This document shows, in pieces, positions 47,401-59,400 of a DNA stretch of 64,000 bases. The position numbers were made by a program, and so were the translations under genes. How positions within the stretch are numbered: position 1 is the stretch's first letter; every line of letters starts with the position of its first letter. Source of the stretch: Acorus gramineus (taxonomy: Eukaryota; Streptophyta; Magnoliopsida; Acorales; Acoraceae); assembly GCA_030737835.1 (NCBI GenBank), contig JAUJYN010000082.1, forward strand, positions 123,828-187,827, written 5' to 3'. Below the pieces are notes generated by a model. That model did not search any database. It saw nothing but the letters and a program-made list of their open reading frames with translations, and had not been told where the DNA came from.

Positions 47401-50400
47401 TTAAAGCTCGGCTCGCTCTCCTCATTTATCACCCCTAACTGTCGGTCATGGAGGTGCTGATACGAGCAAAGGGAAGGCCGGAACCACCATCTTCAGTCAT
47501 AGTTCAATATGGAGATGATGCCTTCGATGGGCAAGGCCTTCGATGCATGGGGGAGTCCGAGGACATTGATGATGTGCGCGATGTGGGAGCACGGAGGGGC
47601 ATAACACCGAGGGAGGCATAGGGGTACTTGTTTGAGGTAATTGTTGAGCATACGTGTGTGGTTGTTCCATACAGTCCCGGTGATTTGCGCGAGGACAACA
47701 AAACCTAATGTTAAAAATTGTCTTAGTTGGAATTTTAGGGGGACTAATGAGCCAAGTAAATAAAAGGCGATCGTATTCTAATTTTTTTTTACATTTATTA
47801 TTATGTTAAGATAGAATTTGTAAAGTTATATTCGCTAATGTGATCTTTTTTTTTTTTTGGAATTGGTTTAGGCTCCTCATCAAACATCGCTGTACCTGTT
47901 GTTGCCCTGGTGATCTTGTTTTTTTTTAATTTAGATTTTTTTCTAGCAACTATTATTTTAAGTTGATATTTTATTTAATTTGTTTCTTAATTATAAAGAA
48001 AGTTGATTCGCAGTATTCAACAACATCTAAGAATTTATCAATACTACAAGTAATAGAAAATAAAGTGTCATCATTACATTTTCTGTTAAGATGGTAGAGA
48101 TAGATATAAAAAGAAAATTTCTAGAATTCCCATCCATGGGATGCCGTTAGTTCGTCCTTTGTCCCCTCAGTCATGTGTCGTAGACTAAGGTTGAGGATGA
48201 TCCATTGAGGACAACTGGAGGGGGTGGGGGTACTATTGGAATTGAGGGTGTGGTAGCCGGAGTATCACTCTTATCGTCCGAATTCTTTTGATGGCGATGC
48301 ATCATCCATGGAGCAAATTGCACTGCCAAGGGGAAGAATGCCTGTTGATTTTACTAGCGGAGTTTGGGATGGAGGCTGAGTTCTGCAACTGAGACTTCAA
48401 TGTGCATGTATGTTGGCAGGGGTGGTAAATGAGCCGAGCATCTCGGGCTCGGATCGGTTGGAGCTCGTTCGGGCTTGTTCGATTAGAAAATGAGTTGAGC
48501 TTGAACAATTTTAAAGGTTGATTGTAAAAGAGAAGAGCCGGCCCGAGCTCGAGCTAACCCACAAGCCTATACGAGCTCATTTACTTAAAAGAAGAGGGGA
48601 AAAAAACTGTTGCACTTTATTCTTCAATGCATCCGAGCATCTCTTATCTGAGCTTGACAAATGTTGTGTTTTTGTTTCAATTGTTAAACGAGCTTTTTCT
48701 TAGTTAAAGAAGCCCGAGCTCGTGCTTTGGTTCTAGCTTATACTCGAGCTTGTTTTACAAACGAGCCGAGTCGGGCTTCAACCGAGCTTATCACGAGTCA
48801 AATGAGTCGAGCTTGAACACAAAATTAAGCTCGATCCCATGTCAGCTGAGCCCAGTCGAGCCTAATTATAAATGAGCCGTGTTTGAACATGTCAAAGCAC
48901 GACCGCTTTGCTTTTTTACCACCCCTAACAAGCTCAACAATAGCAGTGGGTCGGAGTACTATTGGAATTGAGGGTGTGGTAGCCGGAGTATCACTCTTAT
49001 CGGCCTGGATTCTATTGATGGCGATGCACCATCGATGTAGTAAATTGCACTGCCAAAGGGAAGATTGCATGTTAATTTTACTAGCAGGGCTACGGATGGT
49101 GGCTGAGTTCTCCAACTGAGGCTTCGACGTGAATGGACTGTTGGTCATGGAGGTGGTGATACGGGCGAAGGGAAGGCTGAAACCGCCATCTTCAATCACA
49201 ATCCAATATGGATGACGCCTTTAGGTTGGCCTTCACCATAGAGGGATCCATGGTTGTCCTAAACAATCACGGGTGGAGTTGGGATGATCGAAGCAGGGGG
49301 AGTCGGCGATGAAGAGTTCAGTGAGGCAACAACACCAACCCCCGATTCCCATCCTCCCTGGGTCGACCCAGACCACCAGTGTTAGGTGTCAATCACGCAA
49401 TTGACCTACTACTCATGCAAAGGTTCTTTTATGCACCAGGAACCACAACGAGGACGGGAAAGGAAATTATTATAGCTGGCATGGGGTCTAAAAGGGCGGC
49501 CCTCAGCCCACACTGAGATGGTACATGCCATGCAGGAGGGCATTCGCGGTCACTCTTTGACAGGTGTAAGATTTGGCGGGAGATGAGGATTTTGTTGACC
49601 ATGGTTAGGGATCTAGATCGGATTCGAGAGGTCACGGTGAACCATCCTTGCGGATCCAGAACCATTGGCCTGGGTGGGCCTGGGCTTGGTATGGGGCGAC
49701 CCAAGAATTGGAAGGGACCTATTCAAGCTTGTCTATCAAGCTCAATTGCTTTGAGGGTCCCCTTATTCGGTTGGATATCGGTTTGTTTTTGCATTGGGGA
49801 TAAGAAGGATGATTCCGGCGGGGTCATCACTCGTTGTTCTGGTGAAGGTGGATGGAAAGTGGTAGGTACGGAGATTGGGGAGACGGAGTTCTTGCCTTCT
49901 GTGGGGCAGAAAACGAGAGAGAAGAAAAGGAAGGTCCTCGGTCACTAAGGTGACAATGACATCGGTGATCAATGGAGAGGAGCTTGCTTGCGAGTGATAA
50001 AAAAGCCTTGATAAAAAAGCCTGGGATTCTCATCAAGGATGCATATAATAAGGAGAAATTTATCTTCTTCCTCGGCAAGGCCTTCGATGCAAGGGGGTGT
50101 TTGAGGACATTGATGGTGTGCGTGATGTGGGAGCACGGAGGGGCACAACACCGAGGGAGGCATAGGGGTACCTGTTTTAGGTAATCGATCGGCATACATG
50201 TGTGGTTGTTCCATACAGTCCCGGTGATTTGCACGAAGACAACAAAACCTAATGTTAAAAATTGTCTTAGTTGGAATATTTGGGGGATTAATGAGCCAAG
50301 TAAATAAAAGGCGATCGTATTCTAAATTTTTTTTATATTTATATTATGTAAAGATAAAATTTGTAAAGTTATATTCGCTAATGTGATCTTTTTTTTTTTT

Positions 50401-53400
50401 GGAATTGGTTCAGGCTCTCATCAGAACAAGAACAACGCTGTACCGCATGCTGCACAGGTGATCTTGTTGTTTTTTTATTTAGATTTTTTTCTTGCAACTA
50501 TTATATTAAGTTAATATTTTATTTAATTTGTTTCTTAATTTAAAGAAAGTTGATTCGAAGTATTCAACATCTAAGAATTTTTCAATACTACAAGTAATAG
50601 AAAATAAAGTGTCATCATTACATATTCTGTTATGATGGCAGAGAAAGATTAAAAAGAAAATTTCTAGAATTCCCATCCATGGGATGCCGTTAGTTCATCC
50701 TTTGTCCCCTCAGTCAAGTGTCGTAGACTAAGGTCGAGGATGATCTATTGAGGACAACTGGAGGGGGTGGGAGTACTATTGGAATTGAGGGTGTGGTAGC
50801 CGGAGTATCACTCTTATCGTCCCGAATTCTTTTGATGGCGATGCATTATCCATGGAGCAAATTGCACTGCCAAGGGGAAGAATGCCTGTTGATTTTACTA
50901 GCGAGTTCGGGATGGAGGCTGAGTATTTCAACTGAGACTTCAATGTGCATGTACTGTTGGCAGGGGTGGTAAACGAGCCGAGCATCTCGGGCTCGAATCG
51001 GTTGGAGCTCGTTCGGGCTTGTTCGATTAGACAAATGAGTTGATCTTTAACAAATTTAAAGGTCGGTTGTAAAAGAGGAGAGCCGGCCCGAGCTCGAGCT
51101 GACCCACAAGCTATACGAGCTCGTTTACTTAAAGAGGAGGGGAAAAAAACTGTTGCTCTTCATTCTTCAATGCATCTGAGCATCTCTGATCTGAGCTTGA
51201 CAAATGTTATGTGTTTTTTGCATGTTTCAATTGTTAAACGAGCTTTTTCTTAGTTATAGAAGCCCGTCTCAAGCTTTGGTTCAGCTTATACTCGAGCTGT
51301 TTTACAAACGAGCCGAGTAGGGCTTCAACCGAGCTTATCACGAGTCAAACGAGTCGAGCTTGAACACAAAATTAAGCTCGATCCCATGTTGAGCCTAATT
51401 ATAAATGAGCCGTGTTTGAACATGTCAAAGCTCGACTCGCTTTGCTAATTTACCACCCCTAACAAGCTCAACAATAGTAGTGGGTCGGGGTACTATTGGA
51501 ATTGAAGGTGTGGTAGCCGAGTATCACTCATATCGGCCGGGATTCTATTAATGGCGATGCACCATCGATGTAGTAAATTGCACTGCCAAAGGGAAGATGG
51601 CATGTTGATTTTACTAGTAGGGCTCCGGATGGTGGCTGAGTTCTCCAACTGAGGCTTCGACGTGAATGGACTGTTGGTCATGGAGGTGGTGATACGGGCG
51701 AAGGGAAGGCTGAAACCGCCATCTTCAATCACAATCCAATATGGAGATGACACCTTTAGGTTGGCCTTCACCATAGAGGGATCCATGATTGTCCTAAACA
51801 ATCACGGGTGGAGTTGGGATGATTGAAGCAGGGGGAGTCGGCGATGAAGAGTTCAGTGAGACGACAACACCAACCCCCGATTCCCATCCTCCCTGGTCGA
51901 CCCAGACCACCCGTGTTAGGTGTCACATCACGCAATTGACCTACTACTCATGCAAAGGTTCTTTTATGTACTAGGAACCACAATGAGGACGGGAAAGAAA
52001 TTATTATAGCTGGCATGGGGTCTAAAATGGCGGCCCTCAACCCACACTAATATGGTACATGCCATGCAGGAGGGCATTCACGGTCACTCTTTGACAGGTG
52101 TAAGATTTGGCGGGAGATGAGGATTTTGTTGACCATGGTTAGGGATCTAGATCGGATTCGAGAGGTCACGGTGAACCATCCTTGCGGGTCCAGAACCATT
52201 GGCCTGGGTGGGCCTGGGCTTGGTATGGGAGCGACCCAAGAATTGGAAGGGACCTATTCAAGCTTGTCTATCAAGCTCAATTGCTTTGAGGGACCCCTTA
52301 TTTGGCTGGATATGGGTTTGCTTTCGCATTGGGGATACGAAGGATGATTCCGGCGGGGTCATCACTCGTAGTTCTTGGTAAGGTGGATGGAAAGTGGTAG
52401 GTACGAGATTGGGGAGACGGAGTTCTTGCCTTCTGTGGGGCAGATGGGGTGGAGAGCTGAGGCAGAAAACGAGAGAGAAGAAAAGGAAGGTCCTCGGCCA
52501 CTAAGGTGACAATGACATCGGTGATCAAGGAGAGGACTTGCTGGCGTGTGATAAAAAAGCCCGGGATTCTCATCAAGGATGCATAGAATAAGGAGAAATT
52601 TATCTTCTTCCTCGGCAAGGCCTTCGATGCGTGGGGGTGTCTGAGGACATTGATGGTGTGTGCGATGTGGGAGCACGGAGGGGCACAACACCGAGGGAGG
52701 CATAGGGGTACCTGTTTGAGGTAATCGCTGGGCATACGTGTGTGGTTGTTCCATACAGTCCCGTGATTTGCGCGAGAACAACAAAACCAAATGTTAAAAA
52801 TTGTCTTAGTTGGAATATTAGGGGGATTAATGAGCCAAGTAAATAAAAGGCGATCGTATTCTAAATTTTTTTATATTTATTATTATGTAAAGATAAAATT
52901 TGTAAAGTTATATTCGCTAATGTGATCTTTTTTTTTTTTGGAATTGGTTCAGGCTCCTCATCAGAACATCGTTGTACTGTTGCTCCTCAGGTGATCTTGT
53001 TTTTTTGTATTTAGATTTTTTTTCTTGCAACTATTATTAAGTTGATATTTTATTTAATTTGTTTCTTAATTATAAAAAGTTGATTCGAAGTATTCAACAA
53101 CATCTAAGAATTTATCAATACTACAAGTAATAGAAAATAAAGTGTCATCATTACATTTTTGTTAAGATGGAGAGATAGATATAAAAAGCAAATTTCTAGA
53201 ATTCCCATCCATGGGATGCCGTTAGTTCGTCCTTTGTCCCCTCAGTCATGTGTTGTAGACTAAGATTGAGGATGATCCATTGAGGACAACTGGAGGGGTG
53301 GGGGTACTATTGGAATTGAGGGTGTGGTAGCCGGAGTATCACTCTTATCGTCCCGAATTCTTTTGATGGCGATGCATCATCCATGGAGCAAATTGCACTG

Positions 53401-56400
53401 CCAAGGGAAGAATGCCTGTTGATTTTACTAGCGGAGTTCGGGATGGAGGCTGAGTTCTGCAACTAAGACTTCAATGTGCATGTACTGTTGGCAGGGGTGG
53501 TAAATGTGCCGAGCATCTCGGGCTCGGATCGGTTAGAGCTCGTTCGGCTTGTTCGATTAGACAAATGAGTTAAGCTTGAATAATTTTAAAGGTCGGTTGT
53601 AGAAGAGGAGGGCCGGCCCGAGCTCGAGCTGACCCACAAGCCTATACGAGCTCGTTTACTTAAAAGAGGAGGGGAAAAAAACTGTTGCGCTTTATTCTTC
53701 AATGCATCCGGGCATCTCTGATCTGAGTTGACAAATGTTATGTGTTTTTTGCATGTTTCAATTGTTAAACAAGCTTTTTCTTAGTTAATGAAGCCCGGGC
53801 TTGAGCTTTGGTTCGAGCTTATACTCGAGCTTGTTTTACAAACGAGCCGAGTCGGGCTTCAACCGAGCTCTTCACGAGTCAAACGAGTCGAGCTTGAACA
53901 CAAAATTAAGCTCGATCCCATGTCGAGCTGAGCCTAGTCGAGCCTAATTATAAATGAGCCGTGTTTGAACATGTCAAAGCTCGACTCGCTTTGCTAGTTT
54001 ACCACCCCTAACAAGCTCAACAATAGCAGTGGGTCGGGGTACTATTGGAATTGAGGGTGTGGTAGCCGGAGTATCACTCTTTTTGGCCTAGATTCTATTA
54101 ATGGCGATGCACCATCGATGTAGTAAATTGCACTGCCAAAGGGAAGATTGCATGTTGATTTTACTAGCAGGGCTCCGGATGGTGGCTGAGTTCTCCAACT
54201 GAGGCTTCGACGTGAATGGACTGTTGGTCATGGGGTGGTGATACGGGCGAAGGGAAGGCTGAAACCGCCATCTTCAATCACAATCCAATATGGAGATGAC
54301 GCTTTAGTTTGCCTTCACCATAGAGGGATGCATGGTTGTCCTAAACAATCACGGGTGGAGTCAGGATGATCGAAGCAGGGGGAGTGGCGATGAAGAGTTC
54401 AGTGAAGCGACAACAACAGCCCCGATTCCCATCCTCCCTGGGTCGACCCAGACCACCCGTGTTGGGTGTCACATCACGCAATTGACCTACTACTCATGCA
54501 AAGGTTCTTTTATGCACCAGGAACCACAATGAGGACGGGAAAGGAAATTATTATAGTGGCATGGGGTCTAAAAGGGCGGCCCTCAGCCCACACTGATATG
54601 GTACATGCCATGCAAAAGGGCATTCGCGGTCACTCTTTGACATGGGTAAGATTTGGCGGGAGATGAGGATTTTGTTGACCATGGTTAGGGATCTAGATCG
54701 GATTCGGGAGGTCACGGTGAACCATCCTTGCGGGTCCAGAACCATTGGCCTGAGTGGGCCTGGGCTTGGTATGGGGGCGACCCAAGAATTGGAAGGGACC
54801 TATTCAAGCTTGTCTATCAAGCTCAACTTCTTTGAGGGTCCCCTTATTTGGTTGGATATGGGTTTGTTTCTGCATTGGGGATACAAATGATGGTTCCGGC
54901 GGGGTCATCACTTGTAGTTCTTGGTGAAGATGGACGGAAAGTGGTAGGTACGGAGATTGGGGAGACGGAGTTCTTGCCTTTTGTGCGGCAGATGGGTGGA
55001 AGAGGTGCGGTAGAAAATGAGAGAGAAGAAAAGGAAGGTCCTTGGTCACTAAGGTGACAATGACCTCGGTGATCAATGGAGAGGAGCTTGCCTGTGTGTG
55101 ATAAAAAAGCCTAGGATCTCATCAAGGATGCATAGAATAAGGAGAAATTTATCTTCTTCCTCGGCAAGGCCTTCGATGCAGGGGGTGTATGAGGACATTG
55201 ATGGTGTGTGCGATGTGGGAGCACGGAGGGGCACAACACCGAGGAGGCATAGGGGTACCTGTTTGAGGTAATCGTTGGGCATACGTGTGTGGTTGTTCCA
55301 TACAGTCCCGTGATTTGCGCGACAACAACAAAACCAAATGTTAAAAATGTCTTAGTTGGAATATTAGGGGATTAATGAGCCAAGTAAATAAAAGGCGATC
55401 GTATTCTAAATTTTTTTTTATTTTTTATTATGTAAAGATAAAATTTGTAAAGTTATATTCGCTAATGTGATCTTTTTTTTTTTTGGAATTGGTTCAGGCT
55501 CATCATGAGAACATCGCTGTACCTGATGCTGCTCAGGTGATCTTGTTTTTTTTTTATTTAGATTTTTTTCTTGCAACTATTATTAAGTTGATATTTTATT
55601 TAATTTGTTTCTTAATTATAAAGAAAGTTGATTCGAAGTATTCAACAACATCTAAGAATTTATCAATACTACAAGTAATAGAAAATAAAGTGTCATCATT
55701 ACATTTTCTGTTAAGATGGAGAGATAGATATAAAAAGAAATTTCTAGAATTCCCATCCATGGATCCGTTAGTTTCCTTTGTCCCCTCAGTCATGTGTCGT
55801 AGACTAAGGTCGAGGATGATCCGTTGAGGAAACTGGAGGGGGTGGGGGTACTATTGGAATTGAGGTGTGGTAGCCGGAGTATCACTCTTATCGTCCCGAA
55901 TTCTTTTGATGGCGATGCATTATCCATGGAGCAAATCAAGGGGAAGAATGCCGTTGATTTTACTAGCGGAGTTCGGGATGGAGGCTGAGTTCTGCAACTG
56001 AGACTTCAATGTGCATGTACTGTTGGCAGGGGTGGTAAACGAGCCGAGCATCTCGGGCTCGGATCGGTTGGTGCTCGTTCGGGCTTGTTCGATTAGACAA
56101 ATGAGTTGAGCTTGAACAATTTTAAAGGTCGGTTGTAAAAGAGGAGAGCCGGCCTAGCTCGAGCTGACCCACAAGCTATACGAGCTCGTTTACTTAAAAG
56201 AGGAGGGGAAAAAAACTGTTGCGCTTTATTCTTCAATGCATCCGCATCTCTGATCTGAGCTTGACAAATGTTATGTGTTTTTTGCATGTTTCAATGTTAA
56301 ACGAGCTTTTTCTTAGTTAAGAAGCCGAGCTCGTGCTTTGGTTCGAGCTTATACTCGAGCTTGTTTTACAAACGAGCCGAGTCGGGCTTCAACTGAGCTC

Positions 56401-59400
56401 TTCACGAGTCAAACGAGTCGAGCTTGAACACAAAATTAAGCTCGATCCCATGTCGAGCTGAGCCTAGTCGAGCCTAATTATAAATGAGCCGTGTTTGAAC
56501 ATGTCAAAGCTCGACTCGCTTTGCTAGTTTACCACCCCTAACAAGCTCAACAATAGCAGTGGGTCGGGGTACTATTGGAATTGAGGTGTGGTAGCCGGAG
56601 TATCACTCTTTTGGCCTAGATTCTATTAATGGCGATGCACCATCGATGTAGTAAATTGCACTGCCAAAGGGAAGATTGCATGTTGATTTTACTAGCAGGG
56701 CTCCGGATGGTGGCTGAGTTCTCCAACTGAGGCTTCGACGTGAATGGACTGTTGGTCATGGAGGTGGTGATACGGGCGAAGGGAAGGCTGAAACCGCCAT
56801 CTTCAATCACAATCCAATATGGAGATGACTCTTTAGGTTGGCCTTCACCATAGAGGGATCCATGGTTGTCCTAAACAATCACGGGTGGAGTTGGGATGAT
56901 CGAAGCAGGGGGAGTTGAAGAGTTCAGTGAGGCGACAACACCAACCCCGATTCCCATCCTCCCTGGGTCGACCCAGACCACCCGTGTTAGGTGTCACATC
57001 ACGCAATCGACCTACTACTCATGCAAAGGTTCTTTTATGCACCAGGAACCACGAGGAGGACGGGAAAGGAAATTATTATAGCTGGCATGGGTCTAAAAGG
57101 GCGGCCCTCAGCCCACACTGATATGGTACATGCCATGCAGGAGGGCATTCGCGGTCACTCTTTGACATGGGTAAGATTTGGCGGGAGATGAGGATTTGCT
57201 GACCATGGTTAGGGATCTAGATCGGATTCGGAGGTCACGGTGAACCATCCTTGCGGGTCCAGAACCATTGGCCTGAGTGGGTTGGGCTTGGTATGGGGGC
57301 GACCCAAGAATTGGAAGGGACCTATTCAAGCTTGTCTATCAAGCTCAACTTCTTTGAGGGTCCCCTTATTCGGTTGGATATGGGTTTGTTTTGCATTGGG
57401 GATACAAAGGATGGTTCCAGCGGGTCATCACTTGTAGTTCTTGGTGAAGATGGATGGAAAGTGGTAGGTACGGAGATTGGGGAGACAGTTCTTGCCTTTG
57501 TGCAGCAGATGGGTGGAAGAGGTGCGGCAGAAAATGAGAGAGAAGAAAAGGAAGGTCCTTGGTCACTAAGGTGACAATGACATTGGTGATCAATGGAGAG
57601 GAGCACGCTTGCGAGTGATAAAAAAGCCTGGGATTCTCATCAGGGATGCATAGAATAAGGAGAAATTTATCTTCTTCCCGGCAAGGCCTTCGATGCAAGG
57701 GGGTGTTGAGGACATTGATGGTGTGTGCGATGTGGGAGCACGGAGGGGCACAACACCGAGGGAGGCATAGAGGTAATCGCTGGGCATACGTGTGTGGTTG
57801 TTCCATACAGTCCCAGTGATTTGCGCAGAACAACAAAACCAAATGTTAAAAATTGTCTTAGTTGGAATATTAGGGGATTAATGAGCCAAGTAAATAAAAG
57901 GCGATCGTATTCTAAATTTTTTTTATATTTATTATTATGTAAAGATAAAATTTGTAAAGTTACATTCGCTAATGTGATCTTTTTTTTTTTTTGGAATTGG
58001 TTCAGGCTCCTCATCAGAACATCGTTGTACCTGTTGCTCCTCAGGTGATCTTGTTTTTTTGTATTTAGATTTTTTTTCTTGCAACTATTATTTTAAGTTG
58101 ATATTTTATTTAATTTGTTTCTTAATTATAAAGAAAGTTGATTCGAAGTATTCAACAACATCTAAAATTTATCAATACTACAAGTAATAGAAAATAAAGT
58201 GTCATCATTACATTTTCTGTTAAGATGGGAGAGATAGATATAAAAAGCAAATTTCTAGAATTCCCATCCATGGGATGCCGTTATTTCGTCCTTTGTCCCC
58301 TCAGTCATGTGTTGTAGACTAAGGTTGAGGATGATCCATTGAGGACAACTGGAGGGGGTGGGGGTACTATTGGAATTGAGGGTGTGGTAGCCGGAGTATC
58401 ACTCTTATCGTCCGAATTCTTTTGATGGCGATGCATCATCCATGGAGCAAATTGCACTGCCAAGGGGAAGAATGCCTGTTGATTTTACTAGCGGAGTTGG
58501 GATGGAGGCTGAGTTCTGCAACTGAGACTTCAATGTGCATGTATTGTTGGCAGGGGTGGTAAATGAGCCGAGCATCTCGGGCTCGGATCGGTTGGAGCTC
58601 GTTCGATTAGAAAAATGAGTTGAGCTTGAACAATTTTAAAGGTTGGTTGTAAAAGAGAAGAGCCGGCCCGAGCTCGAGCTAACCCACAAGCCTATACGAG
58701 CTCATTTACTTAAAAGAGGAGGGGAAAAAAACTGTTGCACTTTATTCTTCAATGCATCCGAGCATCTCTTATCTGAGCTTGACAAATGTTGTGTGTTTTT
58801 TGCATGTTTCAATTGTTAAACGAGCTTTTTCTTAGTTAAAGAAGCCCGAGCTCGTGCTTTGGTTCTAGCTTATACTCGAGCTTGTTTTACAAACGAGCCG
58901 AGTCGGGCTTCAACCGAGCTTATCACGAGTCAAATGAGTCGAGCTTGAACACAAAATTAAGCTCGATCCCATGTCGAGCTGAGCCCTAGTCGAGCCTAAT
59001 TATAAATGAGCCGTGTTTGAACATGTCAAAGCACGACCGCTTTGCTTTTTTACCACCCCTAACAAGCTCAACAATAGCAGTGGATCGGAGTACTATTGGA
59101 ATTGAGGGTGTGGTAGCCGGAGTATCACTCTTATGGCCTGGATTCTATTGATGGCGATGCACCATCGATGTAGTAAATTGCACTGCCAAAGGGAAGATTG
59201 CATGTTGATTTTACTAGCAGGGCTCCGGATGGTGGCTGAGTTCTCCAACTGAGGCTTTGACGTGAATGGACTGTTGGTCATGGAGGTGGTGATACGGGCG
59301 AAGGGAAGGCTGAAACCGCCATCTTCAATCACAATCCAATATGGATGATGCCTTTAGGTTGGCCTTCACCATAGAGGGATCCATGGTTGTCCTAAACAAT

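Larger units (their letters stand above)
46503..47961 (+). repeat. Array unit 0 (short, 1459 bp)
   Basis: It has only one block A, with the MITE directly followed by TGTCGGTCATGG, and lacks most of block B (join near GATGATGCCTTCGATGGGC). Either it keeps the state before block A was doubled or it has lost the second copy. Confidence 0.85.
47962..50509 (+). repeat. Array unit 1
   Basis: Full unit. It shares private variants with unit 5, for example AAAGCACGACCGCTTTGC at the end of the MITE and CTTTGGTTCTAGCTTATAC. Confidence 0.9.
50510..53040 (+). repeat. Array unit 2
   Basis: Full unit. Its microexon and donor flank (GTGATCTTGTTTTTTTGTAT) match those of unit 4. Confidence 0.9.
53041..55586 (+). 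repeat. Array unit 3
   Basis: Full unit. Its first part shares ATAAAAAGCAAATTTCTAG and the GTTGTAGACTAAG variant with unit 5, and its middle shares TTTTGGCCTAGATTCTATTA with unit 4. Confidence 0.9.
55587..58096 (+). repeat. Array unit 4
   Basis: Full unit ending in the best 39-nt microexon. Many 1-bp deletions relative to its sisters. Confidence 0.9.

Noticed and set aside
52298..52790. Long minus-strand frames (142-145 aa) in array units
   Set aside because: They change or break from unit to unit through 1-bp indels and show no family similarity; they overlap repeat block B.
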